The notes under the pieces were generated by a model. The model ran no database searches. It worked only from the letters and a program-made list of their open reading frames with translations, and had not been told where the DNA came from. The position numbers and the translations under genes were made by a program. Shown here piece after piece: positions 14,101 through 25,215 of a DNA stretch of 64,000 bases. Where the stretch lies: positions 34,011,001 to 34,075,000 of the forward strand of contig CM077594.1 in NCBI GenBank assembly GCA_039654915.1. Reading direction: 5' to 3'. Origin of the DNA: Aquilaria yunnanensis. Its lineage: Eukaryota; Streptophyta; Magnoliopsida; Malvales; Thymelaeaceae. The number at the start of each line of letters is the position of its first letter. Position 1 is the first letter of the stretch.

Positions 14101-17100
14101 TCAATCAATTTTTCAAACGGAGTAAATTTTTTCGAACGATAGGAGAGTTCCTCCCGTAGAGGTTCGAAAGAAATCTCCTTAACCTCAAATTTCAATCAAT
14201 TTTTCAAACACAGTCAATTTTCTCCAACGATAGGAGAGTTCCCGTCGTACAGGTTCTAAGGAAATGTCCTTAACCTCAAACTTCAATCAATTTTTGAAAC
14301 AAAGTCAAGTTTTCTTCAACGATAGAAGAGTTCCTGCCGTAGAGGTTATAAGGAAATCACATTAACCTCAAACTTCAATCAATTTTTCAAACACAGTTAA
14401 TTTTCTCATACGATAGGAGAGTTTCTATCGTTGAGGTTCTAAGGAAATCTCCTGAATCTCAAACTTCAATCAATTTTTCAAACGCAGTCAATTTTTTGGA
14501 ATGATAGGAGAGTTCCTGTCGTGGAGGTTCTAAGGAAATCTCCTTAACCTCAAACTTTAATTAGTTTTTCTAACACAGTCAATTTTCTCTAACGATAGAA
14601 GAGTTGCTATCGTAGAGGTTATAAGGAAATCCCCTTAACCTCAAACTCAACCAATTTTTCTTCAATGATAGGAGAGTTCTTGTCGTAGAGGTTTGAAGGA
14701 AATCGCCTTAACCTCAAACTTGAATCAATTTTTCAAACAAAGTTAATTTTCTCGAACGATAGGAGAGTTTCTGTCGTAGAGGTTCTAAGGAAATCTCCTT
14801 AACCTCAAACTTCAATCAATTTTTGAAACATAGTGAATTTTCTCTAACGATAGTAGAGTTCCTGTCATATAGGTTCTAAGGAAATCTCCTGAACCTCAAA
14901 CTTTAATCAAATTTTCAAATACAGTCAATTTTTCTTCAACGATAGGAGAGTTCCTGTCGTAGAGGTTATAAGGAAATCTTCTTAATCTCAAACTTTAATC
15001 AATATTTCAAACACAATGAATTTTTCTCCAATGATAAGAGAGATCCGGTCGTAGAGGTTCTAAGAAAATCTCCTGAACCTCAAAGTTCAATCAATTTTTC
15101 AAACATAGTCAATTTTTAGTCAACGATGGGAGAGTTCCTGTCGTAGAGGTTGTAAGAAAATATCCTTAACCTCAAACTTCAATCAATTTTTCAAACACAG
15201 TCATTTTTCTCCAACGATCGGAGAGTTCCTGTCGTATAGGTTCTAAAGAAATCTCCTTAACCTCAAACTTCAATCAATTTTTCAAAAAAAGTCAATTTTT
15301 CTTCAACGATAGGGGAGTTTCTGTCGTAGAGGTTATAAGGAAATCACCTTGACGTCGAACTTCAATCACGTTTTCAAACACAGTCAATTTTCTCTTACGA
15401 TAGGAGAGTTCCTTACATAGAGGTTCTAAGGAAATCTCCTGAATCTCAAACTTCAATCAATTTTTCAAACGCAGTAAATTTTTTCGAACGATAGGAGAGT
15501 TCCTCCCGTAGAGGTTCGAAAGAAATCTCCTTAACCTCAAATTTCAATCAATTTTTCAAACACAGTCAATTTTCTCCAACGATAGGAGAGTTCCCGTCGT
15601 ACAGGTTCTAAGGAAATGTCCTTAACCTCAAACTTCAATCAATTTTTGAAACAAAGTCAAGTTTTCTTCAACGATGGAAGAGTTCCTGCCGTAGAGGTTA
15701 TAAGGAAATCACATTAACCTCAAACTTCAATCAATTTTTCAAACACAGTTAATTTTCTCATACGATAGAAGAGTTTCTATCGTAGAGGTTCTAAGGAAAT
15801 CTCCTGAATCTCAAACTTCAATCAATTTTTCAAACGCAGTCAATTTTTTGGAATGATAGGAGAGTTCCTGTCGTGGAGGTTCTAAGGAAATCTCCTTAAC
15901 CTCAAACTTTAATTAGTTTTTCTAACACAGTCAATTTTCTCTAACGATAGAAGAGTTGCTATCGTAGAGGTTATAAGGAAATCCCCTTAACCTAAAACTC
16001 AACCAATTTTTCTTCAATGATAGGAGAGTTCTTGTCGTAGAGGTTTGAAGGAAATCGCCTTAACCTCAAACTTGAATCAATTTTTCAAACAAAGTTAATT
16101 TTCTCGAACGATAGGAGAGTTTCTGTCGTAGAGGTTCTAAGGAAATCTCTTTAACCTCAAACTTCAATCAATTTTTGAAACATAGTGAATTTTCTCTAAC
16201 GATAGTAGAGTTCCTGTCATATAGGTTCTAAGGAAATCTCCTGAACCTCAAACTTTAATCAAATTTTCAAACACAGTCAATTTTTCTTCAACGATAGGAG
16301 AGTTCCTGTCGTAGAGGTTATAAGGAAATCTTCTTAATCTCAAACTTTAATCAATATTTCAAACACAATGAATTTTTCTCCAATGATAAGAGAGATCCGG
16401 TCGTAGAGGTTCTAAGAAAATCTCCTGAACCTCAAAGTTCAATCAATTTTTCAAACATAGTCAATTTTTAGTCAACGATGGGAGAGTTCCTGTCGTAGAG
16501 GTTGTAAGAAAATATCCATAACCTCAAACTTCAATCAATTTTTCAAACACAGTCATTTTTCTCCAACGATCGGAGAGTTCCTGTCGTATAGGTTCTAAAG
16601 AAATCTCCTTAACCTCAAACTTCAATCAATTTTTCAAAAAAAGTCAATTTTTCTTCAACGATAGGGGAGTTTCTGTCGTAGAGGTTATAAGGAAATCACC
16701 TTGACGTCGAACTTCAATCACGTTTTCAAACACAGTCAATTTTCTCTTACGATAGGAGAGTTCCTTACATAGAGGTTCTAAGGAAATCTCCTGAATCTCA
16801 AACTTCAATCAATTTTTCAAACGCAGTAAATTTTTTCGAACGATAGGAGAGTTCCTCCCGTAGAGGTTCGAAAGAAATCTCCTTAACCTCAAATTTCAAT
16901 CAATTTTTCAAACACAGTCAATTTTCTCCAACGATAGGAGAGTTCCCGTCGTACAGGTTCTAAGGAAATGTCCTTAACCTCAAACTTCAATCAATTTTTG
17001 AAACAAAGTGAAGTTTTCTTCAACGATGGAAGAGTTCCTGCCGTAGAGGTTATAAGGAAATCACATTAACCTCAAACTTCAATCAATTTTTCAAACACAG

Positions 17101-18923
17101 TTACTTTTCTCATACGATAGAAGAGTTTCTATCGTAGAGGTTCTAAGGAAATCTCCTGAATCTCAAACTTCAATCAATTTTTCAAACACAGTCAATTTTT
17201 TGGAATGATAGGAGAGTTCCTGTCGTGGAGGTTCTAAGGAAATCTCCTTAACCTCAAACTTTAATTAGTTTTTCTAACACAGTCAATTTTCTCTAACGAT
17301 AGAAGAGTTGCTATCGTAGAGGTTATACGGAAATCCCCTTAACCTCAAACTCAACCAATTTTTCTTCAATGATAGGAGAGTTCTTGTCGTAGAGGTTTGA
17401 AGGAAATCGCCTTAACCTCAAACTTGAATCAATTTTTCAAACAAAGTTAATTTTCTCGAACGATAGGAGAGTTTCTGTCATAGAGGTTCTAAGGAAATCT
17501 CCTTAACCTCAAACTTCAATCAATTTTTGAAACATAGTGAATTTTCTCTAACGATAGTAGAGTTCCTGTCATATAGGTTTTAAGGAAATCTCCTGAACCT
17601 CAAACTTTAATCAAATTTTCAAACACAGTCAATTTTTCTTCAACGATAGGAGAGTTCCTGTCGTAGAGGTTATAAGGAAATATTCTTAATCTCAAACTTT
17701 AATCAATATTTCAAACACAGTGAATTTTTCTCCAATGATAAGAGAGATCCGGTCGTAGAAGTTCTAAGAAAATCTCCTGAACCTCAAAGTTCAATCAATT
17801 TTTCAAACATAGTCAATTTTTAGTCAACGATAGGAGAGTTCCTGTCGTAGAGATTCTAAGAAAATATCCTTAACCTCAAACTTCAATCAATTTTTCAAAC
17901 ACAGTCATTTTTCTCCAACGATAGGAGAGTTCCTGTCGTATAGGTTCTAAAGAAATCTCCTTAACCTCAAACTTCAATCAATTTTTCAAAAAAAGTCAAT
18001 TTTTCTTCAACGATAGGGGAGTTTCTGTCGTAGAGGTTATAAGGAAATCACCTTGACGTCGAACTTCAATCACGTTTTCAAACACAGTCAATTTTCTCTT
18101 ACGATAGGAGAGTTCCTTACATAGAGGTTCTAAGGAAATCTCCTGAATCTCAAACTTCAATCAATTTTTCAAACGTAGTAAATTTTTTCGAACGTTAGGA
18201 GAGTTCCTCCCGTAGAGGTTCGAAAGAAATCTCCTTAACCTCAAATTTCAATCAATTTTTCAAACACAGTCAATTTTCTCCAACGATAGGAGAGTTCCCG
18301 TCGTACAGGTTCTAAGGAAATGTCCTTAACCTCAAACTTCAATCAATTTTTGAAACAAAGTCAAGTTTTCTTCAACGATAGAAGAGTTCCTGCCGTAGAG
18401 GTTATAAGGAAATCACATTAACCTCAAACTTCAATCAATTTTTCAAACACAGTTAATTTTCTCATACGATAGGAGAGTTTCTATCGTTGAGGTTCTAAGG
18501 AAATCTCCTGAATCTCAAACTTCAATCAATTTTTCAAACGCAGTCAATTTTTTGGAATGATAGGAGAGTTCCTGTCGTGGAGGTTCTAAGGAAATCTCCT
18601 TAACCTCAAACTTTAATTAGTTTTTCTAACACAGTCAATTTTCTCTAACGATAGAAGTGTTGCTATCATAGAGGTTATAAGGAAATCACCTTAACCTCAA
18701 ACTCAACCAATTTTTCTTCAATGATAGGAGAGTTCTTGTCATAGTGGTTTGAAGGAAATCGCCTTAACCTCAACTTGAATCAATTTTTCAAACAAAGTTA
18801 ATATTCTCGAACGATAGGAGAGTTTCTGTCGTAGAGGTTCTAAGGAAATCTCCTTAACCTCAAACTTCAATCAATTTTTGAAACATAGTGAATTTTCTCT
18901 AACGATAGTAGAGTTCCTGTCAT
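8109..18923 (+). repeat. Third-level repeat: three HOR units (4,056 bp) amplified together
   Basis: Variants recur every third HOR copy. GTTACTTTTCTC occurs with its ACTTTT at 8991, 13047 and 17103, exactly 4,056 bp apart, in the copies starting 8109, 12165 and 16221. The same copies share CACAG instead of CGCAG before TTTTTTGGAA, and GTCATAGAGG in monomer 14. GGAAATATTCTT and GTAGAGATTC mark the copies at 9461, 13517 and 17573. CAAATACAG marks the copies at 10813 and 14869. CGATCGGAG occurs at 10813 and 12165 and again at 14869 and 16221. Copies before 8109 and after 18924 do not follow the cycle. This gives about 2.7 super-units. Confidence 0.88.
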
Positions 18924-20022
18924 ATAGGTTCTAAGGAAATCTCCTGAACCTCAAACTTTAATCAAATTTTCAAACACAGTCAGTTTTTCTTTAATGATAG
19001 GAGAGTTCCTGTCGTAGAGGTTATAAGGAAATCTTCTTAATCTCAAACTTTAATCAATTTTTCAAACACAGTGAATTTTTCTCCAATGATAAGAGAGATC
19101 CGGTCGTAGAGGTTCTAAGAAAATCTCCTGAACCTCAAAGTTCAATCAATTTTTCAAACATAGTCAATTTTTAGTCAACGATAGGAGAGTTCCTGTCATA
19201 GAGGTTCTAAGAAAATATCCTTAACCTCAAACTTCAATCAATTTTTCAAACACAGTCATTTTTCTCCAACGATAGGAGAGTTCCTGTCGTATAGGTTCTA
19301 AAGAAATCACCTTAACCTCAAACTTCAATCAATTTTTCAAAAAAGTCAATTTTTATTCAACGATAGGGGAGTTTCTGTCGTAGAGGTTATAAGGAAATCA
19401 CCTTGACGTCGAACTTCAATCACGTTTTCAAACACAGTCAATTTTCTCTTACGATAGGAGAGTTCCTTACATAGAGGTTCTAAGGAAATCTCCTGAATCT
19501 CAAACTTCAATCAATTTTTCAAACGCAGTAAATTTTTTCGAACGATAGGAGAGTTCCTCCCGTAGAGGTTCGAAAGAAATCTCCTTAACCTCAAATTTCA
19601 ATCAATTTTTCAAACACAGTCAATTTTCTCCAACGATAGGAGAGTTCCCGTCGTACAGGTTCTAAGGAAATGTCCTTAACCTCAAACTTCAATCAATTTT
19701 TGAAACAAAGTCAAGTTTTCTTCAACGATAGAAGAGTTCCTGCCGTAGAGGTTACAAGGAAATCACATTAACCTCAAACTTCAATCAATTTTTCAAACAC
19801 AGTTAATTTTCTCATTCGATAGGAGAGTTTCTATCGTAGAGGTTCTAAGAAAATCTCCTGAATCTCAAACTTCAATCAATTTTTCAAACGCAGTCAATTT
19901 TTTGGAATGATAGGAGAGTTCCTGTCGTGGAGGTTCTAAGGAAATCTCCTTAACCTCAAACTTTAATTAGTTTTTCTAACACAGTCAATTTTCTCTAACG
20001 ATAGAAGAGTTGCTATCGTAGA
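18924..20022 (+). repeat. Truncated 15th HOR copy at the array edge
   Basis: This copy follows monomers 1 to 12 of the unit and then stops where the short monomer 13 should begin. It has more private changes than interior copies: a 1-bp deletion in the A run near 19,338, TTATTC near 19,353, GGTTACAAGG near 19,750 and CATTCGATAG near 19,813. Greater divergence at an array edge is expected if homogenisation acts mainly on the interior. Confidence 0.85.
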
Positions 20023-20088
20023 GGTTATAAGGAAATCTCCTTAACCTCAAACAAAGTTAATTTTTCAAACAAAATCTCATGTCGTAGA
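20023..20088 (+). repeat. Scrambled 66-bp junction monomer ending the HOR
   Basis: After GGTTATAAGGAAATCTCC the sequence reads AACAAAGTTAATTTTTC followed by AAACAAAATCTCATG before the next GTCGTAGAGG. It lacks a normal ACGATAGGAGAG dyad and is only 66 bp from GGTT to GGTT. The AAAGTTAATTTT piece resembles monomer 14 of the HOR, so this looks like a recombination or deletion scar joining HOR sequence to the diverged flank. Confidence 0.75.
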
Positions 20089-20654
20089 GGTTCTAAGGAA
20101 ATCTCCTTAACCTCAAACCTCAATCAATTTTCAAATACAGTCAATTTTCTCTAACGATAGGAGAGTTCCTGTCATAGAGGTTCTAAGAATGTCTCCTTAA
20201 CCTCAGACTTCAATTGATGTTTCAAACACAGTCTATTTTTCTTCAACGATAGGAGAGTTCCTGTCGTAGAGGTTCTAAGGAAATCTCCTTAATCTCAAAC
20301 TTTAATCAATTTTTCAAACAAAGTCAATTTTCTCGAACGATAGGAGAGTTCCTGTCATAGAGATTATAAGCAAATCTCCTTAACCTCAAATTTTAATCAA
20401 TTTTTCAAATACAGTCAATTTTTCTTCAATGGTAGGAGAGTTCCTGTCGTAGAGGTTTTAAGGAAATCTCCTTAACCTCAAACTCAATCAATTTTTCTTT
20501 AATAATAGGAGAGTTCCTGTCGTAGAAGTTGTAAGGAAATCTCCTTAACCTCAAACTCCAACCAATTTTTCTTCAATGATAGGAGAGTTCCTGTCATACA
20601 GGTTCTAAGGAAATCTTCTTATTCCCAAACTTCATTCAATTTTCCAAATACAGT

Positions 20655-22044
20655 CAATTTTCTCCAACGATAACAGAGTTCCTGTCATAGAGGTTCTAAG
20701 GAAATCTCCTTAAACTCAAATTTCAATCAATTTTTCAAATACAGTCAATTTTTCTTCAATGATAGGAGAGCTCCTATCGTAGAGGTTCTAAGGAAATCTT
20801 CTTAACCTCAAACACAATCAATTTTTCTTCAATGATAGGAGTGTTCCTGTCGTAGAGTTTCTTCGGAAATCTCCTTAACCTCAAACTTCAATCAACTTTT
20901 CAAAGAAATTCAATTTTCTCGAACGATAGGAGAGTTCCTGTCGTAGAGGTTCTAAGGAAATCTCCTCAACCTCAAACTTCAATCAGTTTTTGAAACACAG
21001 CCAATTTTTCTCCAACGATAGGGGAGTTCCTGTTGTAGAGGTTCTGAGGAAATCTTCTTAACCTCAAACTTCAATCAATTTTTCAAACACAGTCAATTTT
21101 CTCCAACGATAGGAGAGTTCCCGTCGTACAGGTTCTAAGGAAATCTCCTTAACCTCAAACTTCAATCAATTTTTGAAACAAAGTCAATTTTTCTTCAATG
21201 ATAGGAGAGTTCCTGTCGTAGAGGTTATAAGGAAATCACCTTAACCTCAAACTTCAATCAATTTTTCAAACACAGTTAATTTTCTCTTACAATAGGATAG
21301 TTCCTGTCATAGAGGTTCAAAGGAAATCTCCTGAATCTAAAATTTTAATTAATTTTTCAAACGCAGTCAATTTTTTGGAATGATACGACAGTTCTTGTCG
21401 TAGTGGTTCTAAGGAAATCTCCTTAACCTCAAACTCAATCAATTTTTCTTTAATAATAGGAAAGTTCCTGTCGTAGAAGTTGTAAGGAAATCTCCTTAAA
21501 CTCAAACTTCAACCAATTTTTCTTCAATGATAGGAGAGTTCCTGTCGTACAGGTTCTAAGGAAATCTTCTTAATCCTAAACTTCATTCAATTTTCCAAAC
21601 ACAGTCAATTTTCTCCAACGATAAGAGTGTTGCTGTCATAGAGGTTCTAAGGAAATCTCCCGAACCTCAAACTTCAATCAATTTTTCAAATAGAGCCAAT
21701 TTTGAATCAACAATAGAAGAGTTCCTGTCATAGAGGTTCTAAGGAAATCCCCTTAAACTCAAATTTCAATCAATTTTTCAAATACAGTCAATTTTTCTTC
21801 AATGATATGAGAGCTCCTATCATAGAGGTTCTAAGGAAATCTCCTTAACCTCAAACACAATCAATTTTTCTTCAATGATAGGAGTGTTCCTGTCGTAGAG
21901 TTTCTAAGGAAATCTCCTTAACCTCAAACTTCAATCAACTTTTCAAAGAAAGTCAATTTTCTCGAACGATAGGAGAGTTCCTGTCGTAGAGGTTCTAAGG
22001 AAATCTCCTCAACCTCAAACTTCAATCAGTTTTTGAAACACAGT
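20655..22044 (+). repeat. 1,390-bp tandem duplication, copy 1
   Basis: Several markers recur 1,390 bp downstream. TCTCCAACGATAACAG lies at 20661 and 22051, and the CAACC before TCAATCAGTTTTTG lies at 20967 and 22357. A second CAACC of the same type lies at 22010 and 23400, and the AATAATAGG of a short monomer at 21452 and 22842. The unit includes a run resembling HOR monomers 8-12 (about 21,090-21,400), with CCCGTCGTACAGG, GAAACAAAGTC and TTTTTTGGAATGATA in the same order. Confidence 0.85.
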
Positions 22045-23434
22045 CAGTTTTCTCCAACGATAACAGAGTTCCTGTCATAGAGGTTCTAAGGAAATCTCCT
22101 TAAACTCAAATTTCAATCAATTTTTCAAATACAGTTAATTTTTCTTTAATGATAAGAGAGCTCCTATCGTAGAGGTTCTAAGGAAATCTTCTTAACCTCA
22201 AACACAATCAAATTTTCTTCAATGATAGGAGTGTTCCTGTCGTAGAGTTTCTAAGGAAGTCTCCTTAACCTCAAACTTCAATCAACTTTTCAAAGAAAGT
22301 CAATTTTCTCGAACGATAGGAGAGTTCCTGTCGTAGAGGTTATAAGGAAATCTCCTCAACCTCAAACTTCAATCAGTTTTTGAAACACAGCCAATTTTTC
22401 TCCAACGATAGGGGAGTTCCTACTGTAGAGGTTATGAGGAAATCTCCTTAACCTCAAACTTCAATCAATTTTTCAAACATAGTCAATTTTCTCCAACGAT
22501 AGGAGAGTTCCCGTCGTACAGGTTCTAAGGAAATCTCCTTAACCTCAAACTTCAATCAATTTTTGAAACAAAGTCAATTTTTCTTCAACGATAGGAGAGT
22601 TCTTGTCGTAGAGGTTATAAGGAAATCACCTTAACCTCAAACTTCAATCAATTTTTCAAACACAGTTAATTTTCTCTTACGATAGGAGAGTTCCTGTCAC
22701 AGAGATTCAAAGGAAATCTCCTGAATCTCAAATTTTAATCAATTTTTCAAACGCAGTCAATTTTTTGGAATGATAGGAGAGTTCTTGTCGTAGAGGTTCT
22801 AAGGAAATCTCCTTAACCTCAAACTCAATCAATTTTTCTTTAATAATAGGAGAGTTCCTGTCGTAGAAGTTGTAAGGAAATCTCCTTAACCTCAAACTTG
22901 AACCAATTTTTCTTCAATGATAGGAGAGTTCCTGTAGTACAGGTTCTAAGGAAATCTTCTTAATCCTAAACTTCATTCAATTTTCCAAACACAGTCAATT
23001 TTCTCCAACGATAAGAGTGTTGCTGTCATAGAGGTTCTAAGGAAATCTCCCGAACCGCAAACTTCAATCAATTTTTCAAATAGAGCCAATTTTGAATCAA
23101 CAATAGAAGAGTTCCTGTCATAGAGGTTCTAAGGAAATCCCCTTAAACTCAAATTTCAATCAATTTTTCAAATACAGTCAATTTTTCTTCAATGATATGA
23201 GAGCTCCTATCGTAGAGGTTCTAAGGAAATCTCCTTAACCTCAAACACAATCAATTTTTCTTCAATGATAGGAGTGTTCCTGTCGTAGAGTTTCTAAGGA
23301 AATCTCCTTAACCTCAAACTTCAATCAACTCTTCAAAGAAAGTCAATTTTCTCGAACGATAGGAGAGTTCCTGTCGTAGAGGTTCTAAGGAAATCTCCTC
23401 AACCTCAAAGTTCAATCAGTTTGTGAAACACAGC
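22045..23434 (+). repeat. 1,390-bp tandem duplication, copy 2
   Basis: This follows copy 1 directly, with scattered single-base differences (for example CCGAACCGCAAAC against CCGAACCTCAAAC near 23,055). Similarity breaks down around 23,430, where copy 1 was followed by GTCAGTTTTCTCC and this copy is followed by GCCAAGTTTTCTCC. A further, less exact echo of the block continues to about 24.9 kb with altered spacing. Confidence 0.83.
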
Positions 23435-24529
23435 CAAGTTTTCTCCAACGATAGGGAGTTCCTGTCATAGAGGTTCTAAGGAAATCTCTTTAACCTCAAA
23501 CTTCAATCAAATTTTCAAACACAGTAAATTTTCTGCAACGATAAGAGAGTTCCCGTCGTACAGGTTCTAAGGAAATCTCCTTAACCTCAAACTTCAATCA
23601 ATCTTTGAAACAAAGTCAATTTTTCTTCAACGATAGGAGAGTTCCTGTTGTAGAGGTTATAAGGAAATGACCTTAACCTTAAACTTCATTCAATTTTACA
23701 AACACAGTTAATTTTCTCTTACGATAGGAGAGTTCCTGTCATAGAGGTTCTAAGGAAATCTCCTGAATCTCAAATTTTAATCAATTTTTCAAACATATGG
23801 TCAATTTTTTGGAATGATAGGAGAGTTCTTGTCGTAGAGGTTCTAAGGAAATCTCCTTAACCTCAAACTCAATCAATTTTTCTTTAATAATAGAAGAGTT
23901 CCTGTCGTAGAAGTTGTAAGGAAATCTCCTTAACCTCAAACTTCAACCAATTTTTCTTCAATGATAGGAGAGTTCCTGTCGTACAGGTTCTAAGGAAATC
24001 TTCTTATTCCCAAACTTCATTCAATTTTCCAAACACAGTCAATTTTCTCCAACGATAAGAGCGTTCCTATGATAGAGGTTCTAAGGAAATCTCCTGAACT
24101 CAAACTTTAATAAATTTTACAAACAGAGTCAATTTTTAATCAACGATAGGAGAGTTCCTGTCGTAGTGGTTCTAAGGAAATCTCCTTAAACTCAAATTTC
24201 AATCAATTTTTCTTCAATGATAGGATAGCTCCTATCGTCGAGGTTCTCAGGAAATTTCCTTAACCTCAAACACAATCAATTTTTCTTCAATGATAGGAGC
24301 GTTCCTGTCGTAGAGTTTCTAAGGAAATCTCCTTAACCTCAAACTTCAATCAACTTTTCCAAGAAAGTCAATTTTCTCGAATGATAGGAGAGTTCCTGTC
24401 GTAGAGGTTCTAAGGAAATCTACTCAACCTCAAACTTCAATCAGTTTTTGAAACACAGCCAATTTTTCTCCAACGATAGGGGAGTTCCTATCGTTGAGGT
24501 TCTAAGGAAATCTCCTTAATCTCAAACTT

Positions 24530-25215
24530 CAATCAATTTTTCAAACACAGTCAATTTTCTCCAATGATAGGAGAGTTCCCGTCGTACAGGTTCTAAGCAA
24601 ATCTCCTTAACCTCAAACTTCAATCAACTTTTGAAACAAAGTCAATTTTTCTTCAACGATAGGAGAGTTCCTGTCATAGAGGTCATAAGGAAATCACCTT
24701 AACCTCATACTTCAATCAATTTTTCAAACACAGTTAATTTTCTCTTACGATTGGAGAGTTCCTGTCATAGAGGTTCTATGGAAATCTCCTGAATCTCAAA
24801 TTTTAATCAATTTTTAAAATGCAGTCAACTTTTTGGAATCATAGGAGAGTTCCTGTCGTAGAGGTTCCAAAGAAATCTCCTTAACCTGAAACTTCAATTA
24901 ATTTTTCCAACACGGTCAATTTTCTCTAACGATATAGGAGTTGCTGTCGTACAGGTTATAAGGAAATTACCTTAACCTCAAACTCAATCAATTTTTCTTC
25001 AATGATAGGGGAGTTCCTGTCGTAGAGGTTTGAAGGAAATCTCCTTAACCTCAAACTTGAATCAATTTTTCAAACAAAGTTAATTTTCTCAAACGATAGG
25101 AGAGTTCCTGTCGAAGAGGTCTAAGGAAATCTCATTAACCTCAAACCTCAATCAAATTTTCAAACACAGTCAATTTTCTCCAATGATAGTAGAGTTCCTG
25201 TCGTAGAGGTTTGAA
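24530..25215 (+). repeat. Diverged single copy of HOR monomers 8-15 outside the HOR array
   Basis: The HOR's monomer marks appear here in the same order. They are CCCGTCGTACAGG, TTTTGAAACAAAGTC, GTTAATTTTCTCTTACGA, CTCCTGAATCTC with TTTTTGGAAT, TTTTTCCAACACGGTC with a GAGTTGCTGTCG ending, a short monomer, GAGGTTTGAAGG with CTTGAATC and AAAGTTAATTTTCTC, and finally GATAGTAGAGTTCC. Each differs from its HOR counterpart at several positions. I read it as a relative of the HOR's source or an early derivative that escaped homogenisation; which one is not decided. Confidence 0.75.

Larger units (their letters stand above)
1..20022 (+). repeat. 15-monomer higher-order repeat array, 1,352-bp unit
   Basis: A block of 15 distinguishable monomers repeats almost identically. 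Using the marker ATAGGTTCTAAGG followed by CTCCTGAACC, copies start at 1, 1353, 2702, 4054, 5406, 6758, 8109, 9461, 10813, 12165, 13517, 14869, 16221, 17573 and 18924. Spacing is 1,352 bp except for 1,349, 1,351 and 1,351 bp, which trace to small deletions near 2,438 (3 bp), 6,805 (1 bp) and 18,772 (1 bp). Monomer 13 of each unit is the short 73-bp type (CTCAACCAATTTTTC). Other monomers have private marks, such as TTTTTTGGAA in two, TTTTTAGTCAAC in the third and GACGTCGAAC in the sixth. Copies differ by scattered single bases, while monomers within a unit differ far more. That is the signature of recent unit-level amplification. The array probably continues left of the window. Confidence 0.96.

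Noticed and set aside
1..20022. CRISPR-like array because of regular short repeats
   Set aside because: The whole 92-bp unit is repeated with no unique spacers, unit-to-unit changes are point mutations, and the context is a plant satellite.
1..20022. HOR copies as an assembly artefact (false expansion)
   Set aside because: Copies carry private substitutions and small indels, and variants follow a period-three pattern, which simple copying by an assembler would not create. Exact copy number still depends on read evidence.
21317..21505. 62-residue minus-strand open frame
   Set aside because: It lies wholly inside the diverged satellite and is broken in neighbouring copies of the same monomers.
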